Of a DNA stretch of 64,000 nucleotides, positions 34,593 to 43,436 are shown piece after piece. Below the pieces are notes generated by a model that worked only from the letters and a program-made list of their open reading frames with translations, was not told the DNA's origin and ran no database searches. The first letter of the stretch is position 1. Each line of letters starts with the position of its first letter. Source of the DNA: Janthinobacterium lividum (GTDB taxonomy: Bacteria > Pseudomonadota > Gammaproteobacteria > Burkholderiales > Burkholderiaceae_D); contig NZ_CP075583.1 in assembly GCF_023509035.1 (NCBI RefSeq), forward strand, positions 3,038,001 through 3,102,000. Direction: 5' to 3'. Position numbers and translations under genes: made by a program.

Positions 34593-35920
34593 CTGAACAG
34601 GACAACATGAGCACCAGCACCGCGGCCGCGCCGCCCACCATCCTGTGCGTCGACGATGAACCGAATATCCTGTCCTCGCTGCGGCGCTTGTTCCGCCCGC
34701 ACGGCTACCGCGTGCTGACGGCCGACGGCGGCGCGGCAGGCCTGGCCCTGCTCGAGAGCGAAACGGTGGACCTGGTCATCTCCGACATGCGCATGCCGCA
34801 CATGGATGGCGCGCAATTCCTGGCCCAGGTGCGCCAGCGCTGGCCCGGCACCATGCGTTTGCTGCTGACCGGCTATGCCGACATCCAGTCCATCCTCGAC
34901 GCCATCAACCAGGGCGAGATCTACCGCTACGTGACCAAGCCCTGGGACGAAAACGATATCGTGCTGGTGGTGCGCCACGCGCTGGAACGGCGCGCGCTGG
35001 AGCAGGAAAAACTGCGCCTGGAAGCGCTGACGGCCAGCCAGAACGTGCAGCTGCAGGCGCTCAATGCCAGCCTGGAAGCGAAGGTGGCCACGCGCACGCA
35101 GCAGCTGAAACTGTCGCACGACGAAGTGCAGGCGGCCAATGAACGTCTGAAGGCCACGTTCGTGACGACGATCAAGGTGTTTTCCAACTTGATCGAGATG
35201 CGCGGCGGCAAGCTGGCCGGCCATGCGCGGCGGGTGGCCGAACTGTCGCGCAAGCTGGCGCAGGCGCTGGGCCTGGAAGGACAGGAGGCGCGCGACGTGT
35301 TCATCGCGGCCCTGCTCAAGGATATCGGCAAGCTCAGCTTGAGCGACGATGTGCTGGAACTGCCGGCCAGCGCCTGGACGGGCGATCAGCTGGCGGCGTT
35401 CCGCAAGCATCCGCTGCGCGCCGAACAATTATTGATGGCGCTCGACGAGCTGCGCGCCGTTTCCGTGATCCTGCGCTCGCAACTGGAGCGCTTCGACGGC
35501 GGCGGCTTTCCCGATGGCCTGGTGGGCCTGGCCATTCCCATGGGGGCGCGTATCCTGACGCTGGCGTCGGACTACGATGGCTTGCAAATCGGCGCCATGG
35601 TGCAGCGCAGCCTGCGCGCCGACGAGGCCCGCACCCTGATCTACGACAGCATCGGCAAACGCTACGACCCGGCCGTGGTGGCCGCCTTCCGCAGCATCAT
35701 GGAGGAGACGGAGCCACCGGCGCGCGACCTGACCGTGCTGTCGGGCCAGCTGGAGCCGGGCATGGTGCTGTCGCGTGACCTGATCAGCCGCGATGGCCTG
35801 ATGCTGCTGGCGGCCGAACACGTGCTGACGGCCCGCGTGATCGCCCAGCTGCTCGATTTCGAAAGCAAGAATGGCGGGCGCCTGAGCATCCGCGTGTATG
35901 CGCCCTTGAAGGAATGCTAG
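34589..35920 (+). CDS. Response regulator: receiver plus degenerate HD-GYP domain
   Basis: A 443-residue RpfG-like protein. The receiver (about 15-125) has CVDDEPNIL, Asp66 in ISDMRMPHMDG, Thr94 and Lys117 in VTKPW. A coiled linker (about 135-190) leads to an HD-GYP-type domain (about 200-370): the first His (GHARRV) and KHP are kept, but HD reads Lys244-Asp245 (ALLKDIGK), HHE reads Gln298-Leu-Glu300 and GYP reads GFP. Such losses should stop c-di-GMP hydrolysis. A C-terminal module (about 388-435) matches the 110-residue protein of this operon. ATG 34589 overlaps the kinase by 4 nt; ATG 34607 with AGGA upstream is possible. Confidence 0.88.
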   Translation: MTEQDNMSTSTAAAPPTILCVDDEPNILSSLRRLFRPHGYRVLTADGGAAGLALLESETVDLVISDMRMPHMDGAQFLAQVRQRWPGTMRLLLTGYADIQSILDAINQGEIYRYVTKPWDENDIVLVVRHALERRALEQEKLRLEALTASQNVQLQALNASLEAKVATRTQQLKLSHDEVQAANERLKATFVTTIKVFSNLIEMRGGKLAGHARRVAELSRKLAQALGLEGQEARDVFIAALLKDIGKLSLSDDVLELPASAWTGDQLAAFRKHPLRAEQLLMALDELRAVSVILRSQLERFDGGGFPDGLVGLAIPMGARILTLASDYDGLQIGAMVQRSLRADEARTLIYDSIGKRYDPAVVAAFRSIMEETEPPARDLTVLSGQLEPGMVLSRDLISRDGLMLLAAEHVLTARVIAQLLDFESKNGGRLSIRVYAPLKEC

Positions 35921-35930
35921 GGCGGGAAGG

Positions 35931-37259
35931 CTAGGACGCTGCCTGGGCCGCCGGCGGCGATACGGGCAGGTGCACGGTAAAGCGCGTGCCCTGGCCCACT
36001 TCCGAAGCCACTTCGATGCGTCCGCCGTGCTTGTTGACGATGCCGTACGACAGCGACAGGCCCAGGCCCGTGCCGCTGCCCACCGCCTTGGTGGTGAAGA
36101 ACGGCTCGAAGATGCGGTTCAGGTGTTCGGGCGCGATGCCGGCGCCCGTGTCGCCGATCTCCACCCATACCCAGTCGCCGGCGTGACCGGTGCGGATGCT
36201 GATCACGCCGTCGCTGCTGATGGCCTGGCCTGCGTTGACGAGCAGGTTCATGAAGACCTGGTTCAACTGTGAGGCCAGGCACAGTATCGGCGGCAGCTCG
36301 GCATAGTGTTTGTCGATGCGCGCCTTGTATTTCAATTCGTTGGCGACGATATTGAGGGTGCTGTCCAGGCCCGCATGCAGGCTGGCGACTTGCCAGTCCG
36401 TCTCGCCCACGTGGGAAAAATCCTTCAGCGCCTGCACGATGTCGCGCACGCGCTTCAAGCCATCCATCGATTCGCGCACCAGGTCCACCATGTCGTCCTG
36501 CAGGAAGGCCAGGTCAGCCTGGCCGCGCACCTGGGCCACGCGCGCGGCCAGGGCCGGGCCATCGAGCGCCTCGCGCATTGCCGCCTCATACTGGTCGATG
36601 ACGCCGAACAGGGTGCCGACATAGCCTTGCAGCGAACTCATGTTGGAGTTGACGAAGCCGATCGGGTTATTGATTTCATGCGCGATGCCGGCCGCCAGCT
36701 GGCCGATGGACGCCATCTTTTCCGATTGCAGCAACTGGTCGTGCGCTTCCTGCAGCTTGCTGATCAGTAGTTGCTGCTCTTCGCCGCGCGCCTGCAGCAT
36801 CGCTTCCATGCGCTTGCGTTCCGTGATGTCCGTCAGCGAGCCGATCACCTCGAACGGCACGCCATGCTCGTCGCGCACCAGGCGCAGGCTGTCGTGCATC
36901 CACAGATAGCTGCCGTCGCGCACGCGGAAACGGTATTCGTAAGCGCGCGCGCCTTCGACGAAGATCTGCGCCAGGCTGGAAAAAATGCCGGGGGCATCGT
37001 CGGGGTGGATGTGGTCGAACCAGAAATTGGGATCGGCTACCATCTCATCGGGCTGGTAGCCCAGCACATTGAGGGCATTGTTGCTGACAAAAGTCATCTT
37101 GAAGTCGCCGCTGGGCACGGTGCAATAGATGATGGAGGGTGTATTGTCGAGCAGGTATTGCAGGCGCACGGCCGTGGCGGCCGACACGTCGTCGCCAAGC
37201 GCCGCCGCCGCATGCCGGCCGGTATCGGGAGTGGAAAGGTCGAAATCCTCAAACTGCAT
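35931..37259 (-). CDS. PAS-domain sensor histidine kinase, paralogue of the operon kinase
   Basis: A 442-residue soluble kinase: PAS/PAC (about 35-150; LDNTPSIIYCTVPSGDFKM and ITERKRMEAML, in part), a coiled linker, H-box His194 in [13 protein letters not shown], then an ATPase domain with LNQVFMNLLVNAGQAIS, DTGAGIAP and [11 protein letters not shown]-box and neighbouring helices ([13 protein letters not shown]) are nearly those of the kinase at 33111, suggesting duplication. The start ATG 37259 has GAGGTG six bases upstream; the long frame upstream is a shadow of the lipoprotein gene. It converges on the HD-GYP-like gene with only 10 bp between, so it may feed the same receivers. Confidence 0.92.
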   Translation of the reverse strand: MQFEDFDLSTPDTGRHAAAALGDDVSAATAVRLQYLLDNTPSIIYCTVPSGDFKMTFVSNNALNVLGYQPDEMVADPNFWFDHIHPDDAPGIFSSLAQIFVEGARAYEYRFRVRDGSYLWMHDSLRLVRDEHGVPFEVIGSLTDITERKRMEAMLQARGEEQQLLISKLQEAHDQLLQSEKMASIGQLAAGIAHEINNPIGFVNSNMSSLQGYVGTLFGVIDQYEAAMREALDGPALAARVAQVRGQADLAFLQDDMVDLVRESMDGLKRVRDIVQALKDFSHVGETDWQVASLHAGLDSTLNIVANELKYKARIDKHYAELPPILCLASQLNQVFMNLLVNAGQAISSDGVISIRTGHAGDWVWVEIGDTGAGIAPEHLNRIFEPFFTTKAVGSGTGLGLSLSYGIVNKHGGRIEVASEVGQGTRFTVHLPVSPPAAQAAS

Positions 37260-37347
37260 TGTCACACCTCGCGGTCTGCACGGCATAGCTGTCATCCTGG
37301 CTCGATTATGCCTGATTCCGCCTGCCTTGGGCCGGCCATCGGCGCGC

Positions 37348-38028
37348 TCAAGGGGCCAGCGGCTGCTCGACGATCGCCATGCGCCGCGCGATGCGCTGCG
37401 CCGCTTGCGTGTCGCCCGCCTGTTCGGCGCGCAGGCGCTGCACGCCCAGCCAGGCCAGCAGCGGACGGCGCCAGCCCTGGTCCGAGGCGGTGGCCACGGC
37501 CGTGTCGAGCAGCTCCGGCGTAGCGCGGCTGGCGCGCAGCAGCACGCCGGCCGCCACCAGTTGCGACAGCGGGTCGGCGATGGCCGCCACGGCGCTGGCG
37601 GCGGCCGTATCGGAGCTGGCGCTGGCGGCCGCCCGTTGCGCTTCCGGCAGCTGGGCGATATCGGTGGCTTGCGCCTTGCCGGCCAGGTAGGCCGCATACG
37701 CGCGGTCGGCTGCTGTCGCGTCGGCTTGCAGGGCGTCAAAGCCGGCGCAGTCTTCGAAGGCCAGACTGGCCACGCGTGCGGCGCAGCGCAGCAGTTCGAT
37801 GCGCGCCACCAGCTCGAGCTTGCCCGTGCCGGCTACCTCGCTGCGGGCGCGCCGGAATTCCGTCTGCTCGACCAGGGCGTTGCCATTCAAGTAAGCCGCT
37901 TGAAACCGTTCGACGGAACTTTGCGCATTCATTTTCCAGTCCGGCACGGGCGGGCCGCTGGAACAGGCGGTGAGCGCAGTGCACAACAATGCGGCCAGGG
38001 CGGACAAGGTGACATTGCGTTTTCTCAT
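37348..38028 (-). CDS. Lipoprotein of the MCE-type cluster
   Basis: A 226-residue protein with a lipoprotein signal ending LTACSSGPP (Cys about residue 22) and a helical Ala-rich mature part with tetratricopeptide-like spacing (KLELVARIELLRCAARVASL). It does not look like the usual auxiliary lipoprotein PqiC/ABC_trans_aux. Its ATG overlaps the stop of the MlaD-like gene (CCATGA), so the two are coupled. It probably sits in the periplasm on the outer membrane as a partner of the MCE protein; the exact role is inference. Confidence 0.75.
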   Translation of the reverse strand: MRKRNVTLSALAALLCTALTACSSGPPVPDWKMNAQSSVERFQAAYLNGNALVEQTEFRRARSEVAGTGKLELVARIELLRCAARVASLAFEDCAGFDALQADATAADRAYAAYLAGKAQATDIAQLPEAQRAAASASSDTAAASAVAAIADPLSQLVAAGVLLRASRATPELLDTAVATASDQGWRRPLLAWLGVQRLRAEQAGDTQAAQRIARRMAIVEQPLAP

Positions 38029-39040
38029 GGCAGTTTGATCTCCGGATTGCGCTTGAACGGCCATTTGCGGTTGATTTCATTGACCAGCTGTTCGACCTTG
38101 CGCAGATTGCTTTCCACGTCGGCGCGCAGCGGGCCCAGGTCGGCTGTCGCCGCCTTGGCATTGGCGCCCACGGCTTGCGCCTCGACCAGCACGGCGTCGA
38201 CTTTTTCAGGCTGGCGCGGGTGTCGGCCAGCAGCGCGTTCAGCTGCACGATGGTCGCTTGCGCATCCGTCATGACGCCCTTGTCGCCAAAGACGCGCGTG
38301 TCTGCATTGGCGACCAGGCCATCCGTGCGGCGCGCCAGCTGGTCGGCCGTGACCAGCAGGGTGTTGGCCCGCTCGACCAGCAGGCGCGACTGCTTGTCGT
38401 CGCCCGTCAGCAAGCCCATGGCGCCACCCGGGCCGCTCAGCTTTCCGGTGACAGCCTGCACATTGCGCAAAGTGCCGTCGAGGGCGGAATCGGTGCCCGT
38501 CAGGCTGGCCACATTGTTCAGCAAATCCTTCGCGGCGGCCAGCAGGCGGGGGATTTCCGCCGCCATGTCGCCCACCAGCAAGTCGCGCGTGGCGTCGTCG
38601 GGCAGCGGCGGGTCCGTCAGGATGCCGCTGTAGGCGCGCAGTTTGGCGCCGCCGACGATGCCCCGTTCCAGGGTGAAGATGGAGCTGCTGCGCAGCCAGT
38701 GCGCATCTTTCTTTGGCACGTCGACGATGACGCGGGCCTTGCCGTCCGGCGCCAGTTCGATGCGCTGCACGCGGCCGATGGGAAAGCCGGAAAAGGTCAG
38801 GTCGGCGCCCACGCCCACGCCGTCCGAATCGTCGGTCGTCAGCACCAGCGTCTGCGTGGCTTCGAAGGCGCCGCGCGCATACATCAGGTAGACGACGGAG
38901 CCGACCACCAGCACGAACATGAAGATGAGCAGGATGGCTGCCTTCAGTTCGGCGTGGCGCACGGGCGGTGGGGCAGGCAGGACGGCGTCTGGCGCCGTGA
39001 TGTCGGTCTGGTCGGGATTGGGGGGCTGGCTCTGGCTCAT
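38025..39040 (-). CDS. MlaD-type MCE domain protein, apparent frameshift
   Basis: A membrane-anchored lipid-transfer subunit. Residues about 40-65 form a single helix (LKAAILLIFMFVLVVGSVVYL, quoted in part), then the MCE domain with DDSDGVGVGADLTFSGFPIG (core GVGADLTFSGFPIGRV), and a long helical tail. The frame is lost in a run of five A on this strand (38202-38206): deposited sequence reads SLKKSTPCW, while one extra A gives SLKKVDAVLVEAQAVGANA and a continuous 338-residue protein ending NPEIKLP at 38025, coupled to the lipoprotein ATG. The break therefore looks like a missing base in the read. An MlaE-type permease lies directly upstream; no ATPase is present. Confidence 0.8.
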
Positions 39041-39096
39041 GGATTCTGGCTCTCGTATGGGTGGTTCAGGGATCGCTGGCGGTGGCGGGCGGGGCA

Positions 39097-39915
39097 TCAG
39101 TAGTAATTGCCCATCAGCGAAGCCACTTCGATCAGCAGGATGACGGAAAACAGGCGCAGCATTTCGGACAGGCCGTGCGCGGCCCACAGGCGGTTGCGCC
39201 GGCCATGCGGCTCTTCCGGATAGTAGGAAGAGGCCAGCGGGATCAGGGCCACGGCAAAGCTGAAGAAGATCACCTTGAGCATCAGGATCAGGGCCACGGC
39301 CGGATTGAAGATTTGCCCCACGACGCGCGTGTAGCCTTGCAGCGCCCACGGCGTAAAGCCGTAGATGGTGATATAGGCGAGGATCAGCGAGGTGACGCAG
39401 CTGACGATGGCCAGCATCCACACGGCGAAGATGCCGGACATGACGCGCGGAAAGTATTCGCGGCGCAGCAGGTCGACGCCTTGGCGCTGCATGGTGTCGA
39501 GCATGCCGGAAGAGCGCATTTGCGCAAACGCAATGCCGTCAGGCAAGGTCAGGCGCAGCGCGACGAACAGGGCGGCCGTCAGCGGTATCAGTTCCAGCAC
39601 CAGCACGCGCACCACCATTTCCAGCGCATAGCGCGACAGGCCGTAGCTTTGCGCGCTGACGACGACGATGCGGATGAGCACCAGGCTGACCAGCGCGCAG
39701 GCGACGCTGAACCACACGAGGTTCGGCGCCGTGTTCGTCACCAGGCGGTGCGCGAGGATAGGGCGGTTGTCGCGGTTATAGCTCGATGGCGACAGGGCCA
39801 GCGAAAACACGAGGATGGCGAAATGCAGCATGCGCCACCAGCTGACCAGCCAGGCCATGGTGGCCCGGTGCAGGCGGCGCAGGCTGATGATGAGGGAGAC
39901 GGATAGGGTCATCAT
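39097..39915 (-). CDS. MlaE-family ABC permease
   Basis: A 272-residue permease of the MlaE/YrbE family (PF02405) with about six membrane segments; typical stretches are LIPLTAALFVALRLTLPDGIAFAQMR (core ELIPLTAALFVALRL) and a C-terminal LRLFSVILLIEVASLMGNYY. Together with the MCE protein it would form a lipid transport complex between the inner membrane and the periplasm. The ATG at 39915 (or 39912 next to it) is used. The MlaF-like ATPase expected beside it is missing: the next gene upstream is a LysR regulator. The ATPase could be supplied by another locus. Confidence 0.85.
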   Translation of the reverse strand: MMTLSVSLIISLRRLHRATMAWLVSWWRMLHFAILVFSLALSPSSYNRDNRPILAHRLVTNTAPNLVWFSVACALVSLVLIRIVVVSAQSYGLSRYALEMVVRVLVLELIPLTAALFVALRLTLPDGIAFAQMRSSGMLDTMQRQGVDLLRREYFPRVMSGIFAVWMLAIVSCVTSLILAYITIYGFTPWALQGYTRVVGQIFNPAVALILMLKVIFFSFAVALIPLASSYYPEEPHGRRNRLWAAHGLSEMLRLFSVILLIEVASLMGNYY

Positions 39916-39984
39916 GGCATCTTAACATTGGATGCGTTCGATACAAGTGATTGTCCAGCCGTGCAACCGTGCGCGGCAGGTGCG

Positions 39985-40851
39985 CTATTGGCCCGCCACG
40001 CTGGCAATGATGGCGTCGGCCGCCGCGCGCACGCGGGCAGAACGGTTCAGGTCGGCGTGCATGACCAGCCATACGTCGTACGCTTCCGCCCGCTCGGGCC
40101 AGATGCGCACGAGCTGCGGGTCGATGTCGCCCAGGTGGGTCGCCAGCTCGGCCAGGCCCAAGCCCGCGCGCGTGGCTTCCTGCAGCATCGCCGCCGAGTT
40201 CACTTCCATGGCGACTCGGGCGTTGGCGACGGGCTCGCCGGCGATTTTCTCCCCATGGCGTGGCGTCACGGAATGGTGGTAGATGACGATGTCGTGGCCG
40301 GCCAGCGCCGTGCCGCGCACGGGCTCGCCCCGTTCCGCCAGGTAGCTTTTCGACGCATACAGGCCCAGGCTGCGCTTGACGAGGTGGCGCGAGATCAGGT
40401 CCGGGTCGGTGGGGCGCACGCCACGCACGGCCAGGTCCGCTTCGCGCCGCGTCAGGCTGGCCAGTGCCGGCGCCACGTTGAGCACGATGCGGATGTCCGG
40501 GTGGGCCGCATGCAGCTGCTGCATGGCGCGGATGACGAAATGGCTGGCCATGGTGTCGGTGGTGGCCACGCGCACGAGGCCTGACAGGCGGTTGTCGACG
40601 CCCTGCATTTCCCTCTGCAGTTTGTCGGCCGCCCGTTCCATCGCTTCGGCCGCCGTGAACGCCAGCTCTCCGGCTGGCGTGGGCACGTAGCCCGATGGCG
40701 TGCGCAGGAACAGGGTGGCGCCCAGGGACGTTTCCAGGGTGGCCAGGCGGCGCCCGCAGGTGGCCTGGTCGATGCGCAGCAGGGCCGCTGCGCCGCGCAA
40801 GGTGCCGGCCCGGCCGATGGCCAGAAAGATGCGCGCGTTATCCCAATCCAT
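39985..40851 (-). CDS. LysR-family regulator of the DHA2 transporter
   Basis: A 288-residue LTTR: helix-turn-helix AIGRAGTLRGAAALLRIDQATCGRRLATLE (core GAAALLRIDQATCGRRL) and an effector domain with LVRVATTDTMASHFVI and ADLAVRGVRPTDPDL. The start is ATG 40851 (MDWDNARIFL), a common opening in this branch. It is divergent from the MFS gene at 40971 with palindromic TGCA elements in the gap, and is the probable regulator of that pump. Confidence 0.88.
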   Translation of the reverse strand: MDWDNARIFLAIGRAGTLRGAAALLRIDQATCGRRLATLETSLGATLFLRTPSGYVPTPAGELAFTAAEAMERAADKLQREMQGVDNRLSGLVRVATTDTMASHFVIRAMQQLHAAHPDIRIVLNVAPALASLTRREADLAVRGVRPTDPDLISRHLVKRSLGLYASKSYLAERGEPVRGTALAGHDIVIYHHSVTPRHGEKIAGEPVANARVAMEVNSAAMLQEATRAGLGLAELATHLGDIDPQLVRIWPERAEAYDVWLVMHADLNRSARVRAAADAIIASVAGQ

Positions 40852-40874
40852 GAGTGATTTCCGTTTCGTGTTTG

Positions 40875-40927
40875 GATGCATTTTTGCATCGTAGTGCCGA
40901 GTTTATGCCTGTTTACTGCATCATGCA
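40875..40927. promoter_or_regulatory. TGCA-rich operator between LysR and the DHA2 gene
   Basis: The perfect inverted repeat GATGCA-TTTT-TGCATC (40875-40890) is followed by TGCA-TCA-TGCA (40917-40927). Both lie in the 119-bp divergent gap, about 80 and 45 bp before the transporter start, where LysR recognition and activation sites are expected. Confidence 0.55.
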
Positions 40928-40970
40928 ACGCTCGCATAATGGCTGCCCCGCTGTCCTTGCAAGGAAAACC

Positions 40971-42341
40971 ATGTCTGCCCCCACACCGCGCCGCGCCAAC
41001 GGCTTGATCCTGCTGACCCTCGCCTTCGGTTTCGTCATGGCGATGCTTGACGTCACGGCCGTCAACGTGGCGCTGTCCGATATCGCGCTCGACCTGGCCA
41101 TACCGCTGACGGGCCTGGTCTGGGTGGTCGACGGCTACACGCTGACGTTTGCCGCGCTGCTGCTGGCCGGCGGCGCGCTGGCCGATCGCTATGGGCCGAA
41201 AGCCGTATACCAGGGCGGCCTGGGCGTCTTCATCCTCGGCTCGATCCTGTGCGGCGCCGCGCCCGACGGGCATTTCCTGACGGCGGCACGTTTGCTGCAA
41301 GGGGCGGGCGCGGCCCTGTTCATGCCCAGTTCCCTGAGCTTGCTGACGCACAGCTTTGACGACGAACGCGAACGCACGCGCATGCTGGGCGCCTGGTCGG
41401 CCCTGGTGGGTGTGGCGGGCGCTTCCGGCCCCCTGATCGGCGGCATCCTCGTGCACCAGTTCGGCTGGCGCAGCGTGTTCTGGGTGAATGTGCCGCTGGG
41501 CGTGCTGGCCATCGTCATGGCGCAGTTGCTGCTGGCCGCGCCGGCGCGCCAGCCGCGCGCTTTGTCTCTGCTGAGCCATGCGCTGGGTGTGGCGGCGCTG
41601 GCGGGCCTGAGTTTTGTCATGATCGAAGGCCCCGTGCTGGGCTGGCTGTCGCCGGGCGTGCTGGCAGCGGGCGTATTGACGGCCCTGTCGGCCTGGCAGT
41701 TGCTGCGGCGCGAGCGCAGCGGCAGCCATCCGCTGTTGCCACGTGCACTGTTTCACAGCAGCAGCTTTGGCGCGGCCAATGGCGTGGGCTTTTTGATCAA
41801 TTTCTGCGTGTTCGGCCAGCTGTTCTTATTGAGCCTGTTCCTGCAGCAGTCTGGCGGCGCCGATGCCTTGCAGTCGGGCTTGCGCCTGCTGCCCATGATG
41901 GCGGCCTATACGGTAGGGAATTTCCTGGCGGGCGCAATTGCGGAACACCATGGCACGCGCTTGCCCATGTTGGCCGGCTTGCTGGTGGGCGCCGTGATGG
42001 CGCTGTTGCTGATGGGTTTGCGTCCGGATACGCCCTATGGCTTGCTGGCGCTGGGCACGGCCGTCATGAACGTGGCCATCGGCATCGCCATTCCCGCCAT
42101 GACGGCCACCGTGATGCGGGTGGCCGGCAAGCAGCATGCGAACAGCGCGGCGGCGGCCCTGAATGCGAACCGGCAGATCGGCGCCCTGGTGGGCGTGGCG
42201 ATGATCGGCAGCATCCTGCACATGGTGCAGGACTGGTCGCTGCGCTTGCCGCTGGCCTACGCGACGATTGCCGTCGCATATGGCCTGGCGGCAGGCCTCG
42301 TGTACAAACATGTACATTTGCCCAAGGCCGTGGCCGCCTGA
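40971..42341 (+). CDS. MFS efflux transporter, DHA2 (14-helix) family
   Basis: A 456-residue drug:proton antiporter-type protein with about 14 membrane segments, motif AMLDVTAVNVALSDIALDL (motif D1-like) in helix 1, GGALADRYGPKAVY (motif A) and LLQGAGAALFMPSSLSLL (motif B region), as in the EmrB/QacA group. ATG 40971 has AAGGAAAA five bases upstream. It is divergent from its likely LysR regulator. The substrate cannot be told from sequence; organic cations or other toxic compounds are usual. Confidence 0.9.
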   Translation: MSAPTPRRANGLILLTLAFGFVMAMLDVTAVNVALSDIALDLAIPLTGLVWVVDGYTLTFAALLLAGGALADRYGPKAVYQGGLGVFILGSILCGAAPDGHFLTAARLLQGAGAALFMPSSLSLLTHSFDDERERTRMLGAWSALVGVAGASGPLIGGILVHQFGWRSVFWVNVPLGVLAIVMAQLLLAAPARQPRALSLLSHALGVAALAGLSFVMIEGPVLGWLSPGVLAAGVLTALSAWQLLRRERSGSHPLLPRALFHSSSFGAANGVGFLINFCVFGQLFLLSLFLQQSGGADALQSGLRLLPMMAAYTVGNFLAGAIAEHHGTRLPMLAGLLVGAVMALLLMGLRPDTPYGLLALGTAVMNVAIGIAIPAMTATVMRVAGKQHANSAAAALNANRQIGALVGVAMIGSILHMVQDWSLRLPLAYATIAVAYGLAAGLVYKHVHLPKAVAA

Positions 42342-42357
42342 AGGATGGCCTGACGCC

Positions 42358-43005
42358 TTACTGTTCGCGCGTGCTGCGCCATTCCACCAGTTCTTCGATG
42401 GTGAGAATCGGCATGCCATGCAGTTCGGCGAAGCGCTCGATATCGTCGCCGCGCATCATGGTGCCGTCCGGATTCATCAGCTCGCACAGCACGGCCGCCG
42501 GATTCAGGCCCGCCATGCGCGACAGGTCGACGGAGCCTTCCGTGTGGCCGCGGCGCTCGAGCACGCCACCGGGCGCGGCGCGCAAGGGGAATACGTGGCC
42601 AGGGCGAACCAGGTCGGCTGGCTTGGCATTCGGCGCGATGGCGGCGCGGATGGTGGTGACCCGGTCGGCGGCCGACACGCCCGTCGTGACGCCGTCGCGC
42701 GCCTCGATGGATACCGTGAACGGCGTGCCGTAGCGGCTGCCGTTGTCGGACGACATGGGCGGCAACTCCAGCGCGCTGACGACGTCCGTCGGCAGGCACA
42801 GGCAGACGATGCCGCTGCATTCGCGGATCAGCAAGGCCATGGTTTCGTTCGTAAGTTTCTCGGCAGACAGGATCAGATCGGCTTCGTTTTCACGGTCGAA
42901 ATCGTCGAGCAGGATGACGGGAATGCCGGCGCGCATGGCGGCCAGGGCGGATTGGATGCGACCTTCCAGGTCGTTGGAAAGCAGGGTATAGCTGTTGACT
43001 AACAT
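42358..43005 (-). CDS. ribB: 3,4-dihydroxy-2-butanone-4-phosphate synthase
   Basis: A 215-residue enzyme that makes the four-carbon unit of riboflavin from ribulose 5-phosphate. It has [13 protein letters not shown] (acidic metal-binding loop), [10 protein letters not shown], the long [23 protein letters not shown] loop (core [16 protein letters not shown]) and [24 protein letters not shown]. No GTP cyclohydrolase II domain follows, so it is a single-domain RibB. ATG 43005 has GAGGAG upstream. An FMN riboswitch lies 100 bp before the start, so it is shut off when FMN is plentiful. It stands away from any rib operon. Confidence 0.95.
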   Translation of the reverse strand: MLVNSYTLLSNDLEGRIQSALAAMRAGIPVILLDDFDRENEADLILSAEKLTNETMALLIRECSGIVCLCLPTDVVSALELPPMSSDNGSRYGTPFTVSIEARDGVTTGVSAADRVTTIRAAIAPNAKPADLVRPGHVFPLRAAPGGVLERRGHTEGSVDLSRMAGLNPAAVLCELMNPDGTMMRGDDIERFAELHGMPILTIEELVEWRSTREQ

Positions 43006-43436
43006 GGTGAAACGCTCCTCGCATAGGCGAAAAACGCTGCAGGGCAAGCGAATAGACGCAGCCGGCCGCATCGACAGGCCGATGGGACATCGCGTTTACT
43101 GCACATCTTCTTTCATCCGGACTATACCGTCGGCTCTGGAGTCACACCAGATCTGCTGACCTCATCAGGCGAAACCCGACAAGCGCTCGCGGGCTTGACC
43201 GTTGCCGGTCTTACCGCCGGTGGGGAATCGCACCCCGCCCCGAAGACGTATTGTTGTGCCGGTCCACATGACCGGCGGCAATACTTTAGCACAATTGAAA
43301 AAATGTGGCAGGGCACTGTTGAGTTTGTCATTCGGCAAAGTTGCCTGGGAAAAGCAGGTTTTCCTAAGCTGTTTTTAATGGCGGAAAGACGATTTCAGTG
43401 TAAGGTACGCTTACTGAATCTTACCGTTGAGAATAC
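43006..43436. other. 431-bp ribB leader and divergent promoter region
   Basis: It contains the FMN riboswitch (43110-43249, on the minus strand). About 100 nt of ribB 5' leader lie on one side, and on the other lie the ribB promoter and the upstream region of the M16 peptidase gene, which is divergent. No further gene is supported. Confidence 0.7.
43110..43249 (-). promoter_or_regulatory. FMN riboswitch (RFN element) of ribB
   Basis: On the minus strand the conserved RFN blocks appear in order: CTTCGGGGCGGGGTG, ATTCCCCACCGGCGGT, AGCCCGCGAGC, GGTGTGACTCCAG, GCCGACGGTATAGTCCGGATG. These form the usual multi-helix FMN aptamer. It sits about 105 nt before the ribB start and should reduce ribB expression when FMN is bound. 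Confidence 0.95.
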
